A DNA stretch of 38,071 bases from Streptomyces sp. SID3343 (GTDB lineage: Bacteria > Actinomycetota > Actinomycetes > Streptomycetales > Streptomycetaceae), in the NCBI RefSeq assembly GCF_009865215.1, contig NZ_WWJX01000691.1, positions 1 to 38,071 on the forward strand, given 5' to 3'. Below are positions 32,616-38,071 of this stretch, piece by piece; within the stretch, counting starts at the first letter, position 1, and each line of letters starts with the position of its first letter. The notes under the pieces were generated by a model. The model was not told where the DNA came from, did not search any database, and saw only the letters and a program-made list of their open reading frames with translations. Both the position numbers and the translations under genes were made by a program.

Positions 32616-33398
32616 GTGACGGCGGAACACGTGACTACGACCACGGCGGAAAGTGCGATGGCAGGGGGCGACACAGGCGGGGAGCCGGGGGCGCGCGTGC
32701 CGAAGTACTACCGCCTCAAGCGCCACCTACAGGAGTTGACGAACACCCAGCCACCGGGCACCCCGGTACCACCCGAGCGCACGCTCGCGGCGCAGTTCGA
32801 CATCTCGCGCACGACCGTGCGCCAGGCCCTCCAGGAACTGGTCATCGAGGGCCGCCTGGAGCGCGCCCAGGGGCGCGGCACGTTCGTCGCGAAACCGAAG
32901 GTCGCACAGAGTCTCCAATTGACGTCGTACACCGAGGACATGCAGGCCCAGGGCCTGGAGCCGACCTCGCGCCTGATCGAGATCGGGTACATCACGTGCG
33001 ACGACCACCTCGCGGAGCGCCTCGCGATCCGACCCGGCAACCGCGTCCTGCGGATCGAGCGCCTGCGGCTCGCGAACTCCGAGCCGATGGCGATCGAGAC
33101 CACGCACCTGTCCACCAAGCGCTTCCCGGGCCTGCGCAAGCACCTCGCGAAGCACAACTCGCTGTATCGGGCCTTGTCCACCGGCTTCGACGTCCACCTC
33201 GCCGAGGCCGAGGAGACGATCGAGACCGCGATGGCCACCCCGCGCGAGGCGGGACTGCTGGGCACCGATGTGGGCCTGCCGCTGCTGCTGTTGTCACGCC
33301 ACAGCTTCGACACGAACGGTGAACCGGTGGAGTGGGTGCGCTCGGTGTACCGGGGAGACCGATACAAGTTCGTAGCGCGCCTACGTCGCCCCGAATAG
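32616..33398 (+). CDS. dasR: GntR/HutC-family regulator DasR
   Basis: A 260-residue repressor, the global regulator of aminosugar use. [41 protein letters not shown] (about 28-75) is the winged helix, and [11 protein letters not shown] follows. The UTRA effector domain (about 95-255) ends [17 protein letters not shown], nearly identical to S. coelicolor DasR as I remember it. GlcN-6-P binding releases it from dre sites. GTG 32616 has AGGAGG 6 nt upstream; ATG 32586 lies before that ribosome site. Its first 25 residues differ from other DasR proteins. It is divergent from dasA with shared operators, so autoregulation is likely. A hairpin follows. Confidence 0.95.
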   Translation: MTAEHVTTTTAESAMAGGDTGGEPGARVPKYYRLKRHLQELTNTQPPGTPVPPERTLAAQFDISRTTVRQALQELVIEGRLERAQGRGTFVAKPKVAQSLQLTSYTEDMQAQGLEPTSRLIEIGYITCDDHLAERLAIRPGNRVLRIERLRLANSEPMAIETTHLSTKRFPGLRKHLAKHNSLYRALSTGFDVHLAEAEETIETAMATPREAGLLGTDVGLPLLLLSRHSFDTNGEPVEWVRSVYRGDRYKFVARLRRPE

Positions 33399-33423
33399 TA
33401 CCTTTTCCCGAAAAAGGGACCGT

Positions 33424-33454
33424 CCGGGTGGTTCGGCGCCCCCGAACCACCCGG
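33424..33454 (+). terminator. Terminator hairpin after dasR
   Basis: A perfect 13-bp stem (33424-33436 with 33442-33454) with a 5-nt loop, 26 bp after the dasR stop. An imperfect CCTTTT/AAAAAGG hairpin lies between them. Confidence 0.85.
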
Positions 33455-33597
33455 AAGCAGGTCACGAGGCCCGACCGGGCCCGCGCCCGCGCGGTACGAC
33501 CGCAGCCTTCGCACGGAACGTGACGGGGCGCGGGTGGGACCTCCTCCCGACCCGATCGACACGCACCCGCAGCCCGACCGCCCGCAAAACCACGAAC

Positions 33598-33603
33598 TAG
33601 GCT
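33598..33603 (+). promoter_or_regulatory. -10 box (TAGGCT) of a leaderless bioD promoter
   Basis: TAGGCT lies 8 nt before the bioD ATG at 33612, and no Shine-Dalgarno sequence is present. Confidence 0.45.
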
Positions 33604-33611
33604 CAGCGCCC

Positions 33612-34337
33612 ATGAGCGTTCTCGTGGTGACCGGCACCGACACCGGCGTGGGCAAGACGATCGTCACCGCGGCAATCGCAGCCATCGCCGCGGTGCGCGG
33701 CGGAACGGTGGCCGTGGTCAAGCCCTCGCAGACGGGTGTGGCCCCCGACGAGCCCGGCGACCTCGCCGACGTACGCAGACTCGCCGGCGTGACCGACCTG
33801 TACGAGTACTCGCGCTACCCCGACGCCCTCTCCCCCGCCGCCGCGTCCCGCGTGTCCGGCCTGCCGCCGGTCGACCTGTACGGCGTCGCGGAGCGGGTGC
33901 GCGCGCTCGCGAAGGAGACCGACCTGGTCATCGTCGAGGGCGCCGGCGGCCTGCTCGTGCGCTTCGACGACGACGGCACGACCATCGCCGACCTCGCGCG
34001 CGAGCTGCGCGCCGGCGCCCTGGTGGTGGCCCGCCCCGACCTCGGCACGCTCAACCACACCGCGCTGACCCTGGAGTCGATGGCGCACCGCGGCGTGGAC
34101 CTGGTGGGCGTGGTGATCGGCGCGTGGCCCGGCGAGCCCGACCTCGCGATGCGGTGCAACGTGCGGGACCTGGAGACGCTGTCGGCCCGTCCGCTCGCGG
34201 GCGTGGTGCCCGCCGGCGCCGGCTCGCTGCATCCCGCGGACTTCCTGCTCTCGGCCCGTGCGAGCCTGGCCCCCGCTCTGGGCGGTACCTTCGATCCGGC
34301 CGCGTTCCGCGCCATCCAGGATCCGACCGCGAGGTGA
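33612..34337 (+). CDS. bioD: Dethiobiotin synthetase
   Basis: A 241-residue cytoplasmic ATP-dependent carboxylase that closes the ureido ring of dethiobiotin. The P-loop is GTDTGVGKT (8-16). VKPSQTG (about 37-43) and [13 protein letters not shown] (about 106-118) are the substrate and metal segments. The ATG at 33612 begins directly at the P-loop strand ([12 protein letters not shown]). bioB starts 5 bp after its stop, so they form an operon. Its partners bioF (9.2 kb away) and bioA (not seen) are not adjacent. Confidence 0.95.
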   Translation: MSVLVVTGTDTGVGKTIVTAAIAAIAAVRGGTVAVVKPSQTGVAPDEPGDLADVRRLAGVTDLYEYSRYPDALSPAAASRVSGLPPVDLYGVAERVRALAKETDLVIVEGAGGLLVRFDDDGTTIADLARELRAGALVVARPDLGTLNHTALTLESMAHRGVDLVGVVIGAWPGEPDLAMRCNVRDLETLSARPLAGVVPAGAGSLHPADFLLSARASLAPALGGTFDPAAFRAIQDPTAR

Positions 34338-34342
34338 GCGAC

Positions 34343-35377
34343 ATGACGGAAACCCTCGACAGCGACCGTACGCAGACCGTGAACGACGACATCCTGGCCG
34401 TGGCCCGACAGCAGGTCCTCGCAGAGGGTCGCGGCCTGACCGCCGACCAGGTCCTCGACGTGCTCAACCTCCCCGACGACCGTCTGGAGGAGCTGCTCCA
34501 GCTCGCGCACGAGGTTCGGGTCCGTCATTGCGGCGAGGAGGTCGAGGTCGAGGGCATCGTCTCGGTCAAGACCGGCGGCTGCCCGGAGGACTGCCACTTC
34601 TGCTCGCAGTCCGGCCTGTTCTCCTCCCCCGTGCGCGCCGCGTGGCTGGACATCCCCTCGTTGGTGGAGGCCGCCAAGGAGACCGCCGCGACGGGCGCGA
34701 CCGAGTTCTGCATCGTGGCCGCCGTACGCGGGCCCGACGCCCGCCTGATGAAGCAGATGCGCGAGGGCGTCGAGGCGATCCGCGCCGCGGTGGACATCAA
34801 CATCGCCGCGTCGCTGGGCATGCTGACCCGGGAACAGGTCGACGAGCTCGCGGACATGGGCATCCACCGCTACAACCACAACCTGGAGACCGCGCGCTCC
34901 TACTTCACCAACGTGGTCACCACCCACACGTGGGAGGAGCGCTGGGACACCCTGCGCATGGTGCGCGACGCGGGCATGGAGGTGTGCTGCGGCGGCATCG
35001 TCGGCATGGGCGAATCCGCCGAGCAGCGGGCCGAGTTCGCCGGCCAGCTGGCCGAGTTGGAGCCCGACGAGGTCCCGCTCAACTTCCTCAACCCGCGCCC
35101 GGGGACGCCGTTCGCCGAGCAGGACGTGATCGAGCCGCGCGAGGCGCTGAAGATCATCGGCGCGTTCCGGCTTGCCCTGCCGCGCACGATCCTGCGCTAC
35201 GCGGGCGGTCGCGAGATCGCCCTGGGCGACCTCGGCACCCGTGAGGGCCTGCTGGGCGGCATCAACGCGGTCATCGTCGGCAACTACCTGACCACCCTGG
35301 GCCGCAAGCCCGATGCCGACCTGGCCCTGCTCCAGGAACTCAGCATGCCGGTGAAGGCACTGAACCGAACCCTGTAG
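34343..35377 (+). CDS. bioB: Biotin synthase
   Basis: A 344-residue radical-SAM enzyme that inserts sulfur into dethiobiotin. [12 protein letters not shown] carries C80, C84 and C87 for the [4Fe-4S]/SAM site. YNHNLET (about 177-183) and AGGREI (R290) are conserved. For the second cluster, C123 (EFC) and C215 (VCCGG) align with E. coli C97 and C188. The position of E. coli C128 is occupied by alanine (INIAASLG, 152-159), and an extra C216 follows C215. ATG 34343 has GAGG 8 nt upstream, overlapping the end of bioD. A strong hairpin follows. The candidate auxiliary protein BsaP is two genes downstream. Confidence 0.96.
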   Translation: MTETLDSDRTQTVNDDILAVARQQVLAEGRGLTADQVLDVLNLPDDRLEELLQLAHEVRVRHCGEEVEVEGIVSVKTGGCPEDCHFCSQSGLFSSPVRAAWLDIPSLVEAAKETAATGATEFCIVAAVRGPDARLMKQMREGVEAIRAAVDINIAASLGMLTREQVDELADMGIHRYNHNLETARSYFTNVVTTHTWEERWDTLRMVRDAGMEVCCGGIVGMGESAEQRAEFAGQLAELEPDEVPLNFLNPRPGTPFAEQDVIEPREALKIIGAFRLALPRTILRYAGGREIALGDLGTREGLLGGINAVIVGNYLTTLGRKPDADLALLQELSMPVKALNRTL

Positions 35378-35404
35378 CCGGCCCGCGGGGCAGCGATCCC
35401 GCAG

Positions 35405-35437
35405 CCGCGGGGCCGAAGCTCGCCTTCGGCCCCGCGG
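35405..35437 (+). terminator. Terminator hairpin after bioB
   Basis: A perfect 14-bp stem (35405-35418 with 35424-35437) with a 5-nt loop and no T-run, 27 bp after the bioB stop. Confidence 0.85.
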
Positions 35438-35474
35438 TCCCCCGGCGGACGACCGCGCGGGCGTGATCGGGGCG

Positions 35475-35480
35475 TAAACT
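35475..35480 (+). promoter_or_regulatory. -10 box (TAAACT) of a leaderless promoter
   Basis: TAAACT lies 8 nt before the ATG at 35489 of the GNAT gene, and no Shine-Dalgarno sequence is present. Confidence 0.55.
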
Positions 35481-35488
35481 GGACGGCT

Positions 35489-36052
35489 ATGAAACTTCCT
35501 GCCACCGCCACCGCGTCCCCACCGCACGACCGCCTCCTCGCCCCGACCGGTGTCCGCATCCGCCAGGCCCGCCCGGAGGAGTACGAGGCGGTGGGCGAGG
35601 TGACCGTACAGGCGTACACGGGCCTGGTCGCCTCCGACGAGGAGTACATCGCCGAGCTGCGCATGGCCGCCCACCGCGCCGAGCACACCGAACTGCTGGT
35701 GGCCGTGGACGAGGCGTCCGGGGAGGTCCTGGGCACCGTCGCGTTCGTCGTGCCGGGCAGCGCGTACGCCGAGGTGGCCCGCGAGGGCGAGGGCGAGTTC
35801 CGGATGCTGGCGGTCGGTCCGGCGGCCCGCGGTCGCGGCGTCGGCGAGGCGCTCGTGCAGGCGTGCCTGGACCGCGCCCGGCGGCACGGCTTCGCCGCGG
35901 TGGTGATCTCCACGGTGTGGGACATGCGCGCGGCGCACCGGCTCTACGCGCGGATGGGCTTCCATCGCGCGCCCGAGCGCGACTGGTGGCCGGTGCCCGA
36001 GGTCGAACTGATCTGCTACACCAAGGACCTGCGTGAGCGGCCCGCGAGCTGA
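35489..36052 (+). CDS. GNAT-family N-acetyltransferase
   Basis: A 187-residue acetyltransferase of the GNAT fold using acetyl-CoA. VRIRQARPEEYEAVGEV begins the domain at about residue 22. The acetyl-CoA-binding motif A is RMLAVGPAARGRGVGEAL (about 108-125). WDMRAAHRLYARMGFHRAP (about 149-167) is motif B. The N-terminal 20 residues are extra. The substrate is unknown. It lies between bioB and the BsaP candidate but is cut off from bioB by a hairpin and has its own -10 box. A role in biotin metabolism is therefore only a possibility. Confidence 0.9.
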   Translation: MKLPATATASPPHDRLLAPTGVRIRQARPEEYEAVGEVTVQAYTGLVASDEEYIAELRMAAHRAEHTELLVAVDEASGEVLGTVAFVVPGSAYAEVAREGEGEFRMLAVGPAARGRGVGEALVQACLDRARRHGFAAVVISTVWDMRAAHRLYARMGFHRAPERDWWPVPEVELICYTKDLRERPAS

Positions 36053-36082
36053 GGGCCGGTCGGGAACACCGTCGGCAGGCCG

Positions 36083-36088
36083 TAATCT
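36083..36088 (+). promoter_or_regulatory. -10 box (TAATCT) of a leaderless promoter
   Basis: TAATCT lies 6 nt before the GTG at 36095, and no ribosome site is visible. Confidence 0.55.
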
Positions 36089-36094
36089 ACGGCC

Positions 36095-36289
36095 GTGACC
36101 ACCACGACAGCCTTTTGCGACCAATGCGGCGAGCAGCTTGCCGGCGCCGCGCACGACGTGTGTGTGCGGCGCCGCGAACTCGAACCCCCGCGCTACTGCG
36201 GTCGGTGCCGACGGCGAATGGTCGTCCAGGTCACCCCGCGTGGCTGGACGGCCAGGTGCGTCGAGCACGGCGTCCTCACCTCGGGCTGA
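36095..36289 (+). CDS. bsaP: Cys-rich small protein, candidate biotin synthase auxiliary protein BsaP
   Basis: A 64-residue protein with six cysteines: C8-x2-C11, C23, C35-x2-C38 and C55. Histidines lie at 20 and 58. The conserved segment is [21 protein letters not shown] recognise it as the small actinobacterial family now named BsaP, an iron-sulfur protein that mycobacterial BioB needs to make biotin. A plain zinc-ribbon protein is the alternative. Its position near bioB and a biotin carrier supports the call. GTG 36095 is preferred because a TAATCT -10 box is 6 nt upstream and the protein starts just before the first CxxC. Confidence 0.72.
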   Translation: MTTTTAFCDQCGEQLAGAAHDVCVRRRELEPPRYCGRCRRRMVVQVTPRGWTARCVEHGVLTSG

Positions 36290-36340
36290 AGGCCCGTCGA
36301 GGCCCGAGCCGAACGCCGAGGGGCTGTTCGATCCGCGCCG

Positions 36341-36556
36341 CTACTCGATCAGCGCGATCGGGTCGCCCTCCTGGATCACGTCGCCCTCGGCCACGGTGAT
36401 CCGCGCGACGATGCCCGCGAACTCGTTGAGCACCGGGATTTCCATCTTCATGGACTCCAGGATCACCAGGGTGCTGCCGGCATCGACCGCGTCCCCCTCG
36501 TGGGCGACCACCTTGGCCACGTTGGCCACCATCTCCGCCAGGACCTGCTCGGCCAT
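36341..36556 (-). CDS. Biotin/lipoyl-binding carrier protein (TB7.3-like)
   Basis: A 71-residue single-domain biotinyl carrier. The modified lysine is K37 in ILESMKMEIPV, with the typical ESMKM motif, which indicates biotin rather than lipoate. The rest is the capped beta-sandwich (GDAVDAGSTL, GDVIQEGDPIALIE). It resembles the mycobacterial TB7.3 protein, encoded beside pdtaS and whiB1 in M. tuberculosis. ATG 36556 has GGAGGA about 6 nt upstream. No carboxylase subunit is adjacent, so its partner is unknown. It is convergent with the BsaP candidate. Confidence 0.92.
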   Translation of the reverse strand: MAEQVLAEMVANVAKVVAHEGDAVDAGSTLVILESMKMEIPVLNEFAGIVARITVAEGDVIQEGDPIALIE

Positions 36557-36727
36557 CGTCGTTCCTCCTCCGGGCCCGGGTCGGGCCGCTGCGCAGTACG
36601 GGGGTGGGCGCGCCCGCGCCCTGCCCGAAATCCAATCACGCCGCGACGCCCCCGGGTCCCGCGATTGCCCACAGGGCCGCACCGCGGTCCTTGTCCGCAG
36701 TCACGGGTCGCGCCGCCACGCGTGGGC

Positions 36728-38029
36728 TCAGCCCGCGCGTTCCACCACCTGCGCGAGCGCCTCGACCACGCGCGGATCGTAGTCGCCGCCCGCGTCCGCG
36801 CGCAGCCGCGCGAACACCTCGCGCCGCCCGTGCGCGTCGTCGGCGAGGGCGTTGAGGTCGTCGTACGCGTTGACCACCTTGATGATCCGGCTCGCCAACG
36901 GCGGCGGCGCGCACACGCCGTCGCGATACGGGTCGGCCTGCGCGGCCACGATCGTCGCGACCCGGTCGAGCACCCCACTCTCGCGGATCACATCGGCACC
37001 GAGCCCGGCGATCCGGCGCTGTTCCTCGACCGGCAGGTCGAGTGTGGTGCCGCCGGGTACGGGGTCGACGAGCGCGAGCCGGCCGATGTCGTGCAGCATC
37101 GCCGCGTACTCCAGTTCACGCAGCTCGTTCTCGCCGAGTCCCAGGTCCACCCCGACCGCCTTGGCGAGATCACCCACCCGGGCCGCGTGCCCCGGCGACG
37201 CGCACCCCGTGGCCTCGGGCAGCCGCGACAACGCGGCGACGGTCTGTTGATGCACGCGCCGGATCGCCGCGTAGCGCCGGAAGGACATCAGCACGAGCAG
37301 CGACGGCACACAGAACACCGGTACCGCCCACAGCCCCAGCGCGCTCGTGGACAGGGCGATCAACATCCCCGTCGCGCCCACCGCCGTGCCGATCCCGGTC
37401 AGCCCGCCGGCCCCGCGCGCGGTGTACTGCGCCTCCCGCCCGATCTGCTCGGTCGGGCTCAATCCCGCGCACAGCGCGCGCAGTTCGCCCAGCAGCGCCG
37501 GACGAAACGGTCGCTCGACCCGCGCTATGGCCGCCACCACCGCATCGCACAGCGACGTCAGGAACACGACCAGGACCAGGAACGTGCCGTAGGCCCACCC
37601 GCGTTCCATCACCGGATCGAGCGCGCCCGCCGCGTACAACGGCCGAAACAGCGTGGCCGCGAAGCCCGCCGCGAGCATCCTGCGCGCGACGTAGGCAGGC
37701 GCCGGCGCCCGGCCGCGCGCGACGTGCGGCAGCGTGCCCGCGAGCAGCGCGACACCGACCACGGCCACCACTTGCAGCACGCCGTGCCGCGACACGGTCC
37801 CGTGCACGTCCGGCAGCAACGCGTACGCCAGCGCCCCGGCAGCGCCCAGCGGCGCGGTCTCGCGGTTGCCCGGCAGCGCCACCCTGGCCATCTCGCCGAC
37901 CGCGATCACGCCGCCGAACACGAGCGCGTACTGCGGCTGCGCCACCCCGCGTGCCACCGTCGCCGTCAGCGCGGAGATCGCGGCGACCGCGCCGAGCACG
38001 AGCACCACCGTGCCCGTGTGCGCGCGCAA
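36728..38029 (-). CDS. HD-domain (HD-GYP-like) membrane phosphohydrolase, 5' end near window edge
   Basis: At least 433 residues. The N-terminal half has about seven to nine hydrophobic helices (to about residue 250). The C-terminal half is an HD domain: HAARVGDLAKAVGV (281-294), HDIGRLAL with H313/D314, and ASRIIKVVNAYDDLNAL. It resembles HD-GYP c-di-GMP phosphodiesterases, but the GYP signature is not intact (ADPYRDGV in its place). The start is uncertain: TTG 38029 is weak, the frame stays open to the last base of the window, and the gene may begin outside. It would act at the membrane on a nucleotide or other phosphate ester; the substrate is unknown. Confidence 0.8.
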   Translation of the reverse strand: MRAHTGTVVLVLGAVAAISALTATVARGVAQPQYALVFGGVIAVGEMARVALPGNRETAPLGAAGALAYALLPDVHGTVSRHGVLQVVAVVGVALLAGTLPHVARGRAPAPAYVARRMLAAGFAATLFRPLYAAGALDPVMERGWAYGTFLVLVVFLTSLCDAVVAAIARVERPFRPALLGELRALCAGLSPTEQIGREAQYTARGAGGLTGIGTAVGATGMLIALSTSALGLWAVPVFCVPSLLVLMSFRRYAAIRRVHQQTVAALSRLPEATGCASPGHAARVGDLAKAVGVDLGLGENELRELEYAAMLHDIGRLALVDPVPGGTTLDLPVEEQRRIAGLGADVIRESGVLDRVATIVAAQADPYRDGVCAPPPLASRIIKVVNAYDDLNALADDAHGRREVFARLRADAGGDYDPRVVEALAQVVERAG

Positions 38030-38071
38030 CCGAGCCCCGAGCCCGCCGGCGCCCAGGCGCGCCCCCGCAGT

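Overview
The window is chromosomal DNA from a very high-GC actinomycete, most probably a member of the Streptomycetaceae. The evidence is the codon usage, the GTG/TTG starts, the fused 2-oxoglutarate decarboxylase Kgd, WhiB1, the DasR/DasABC chitobiose system and many small actinobacterial families (DUF6104, DUF4184, DUF4235, CGNR). As I remember the Streptomyces coelicolor map, the gene order resembles the SCO5231 (dasR) to SCO5283 interval. The exact genus is inference. I see no CRISPR array, tRNA, rRNA, transposase or prophage gene. Bases 1-196 hold nothing I can call.

Left part (1-9.6 kb): a DHA2-type drug exporter and a PAP2-family membrane phosphatase are on the minus strand. A two-component pair follows on the plus strand, whose kinase appears to start at CTG. 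Then come the large TCA-cycle gene kgd with a strong terminator hairpin and a 60-residue DUF6104 protein.

Middle part (9.6-23.1 kb): a DUF4184 membrane protein diverges from a DUF4097-PadR operon whose promoter carries two copies of a CGATATATCG palindrome. A minus-strand group holds an NADP-type malic enzyme, an MDR dehydrogenase and a Tat/lipoprotein solute-binding protein. A diverged second copy of the malic enzyme 3' end lies just behind the malic enzyme gene. Next are a CGNR zinc-finger regulator, an anti-sigma/sigma pair of the SigB/F/G type, a small membrane protein, a diacylglycerol-kinase-type lipid kinase, WhiB1 with a Crp-like site in its leader, and a PdtaS-type histidine kinase.

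Right part (23.2-38 kb): two systems are interleaved. The aminosugar system consists of nagA, a SIS-type glucosamine-6-phosphate deaminase candidate, dasD, dasC, dasB, dasA and the regulator dasR. DasR-type operators (dre) lie in front of nagA and between dasA and dasR. Imported chitobiose would be cleaved by DasD, deacetylated by NagA and deaminated to fructose-6-phosphate. The biotin system consists of bioF on one side of the das block, with bioD, bioB, a GNAT protein, a candidate biotin synthase auxiliary protein (BsaP) and a 71-residue biotin/lipoyl carrier on the other side. No bioA is visible. The window ends inside or near the start of an HD-domain membrane phosphohydrolase.

A recurring feature is the likely leaderless gene: a TANNNT -10 box 6-8 nt before the start codon with no Shine-Dalgarno sequence.
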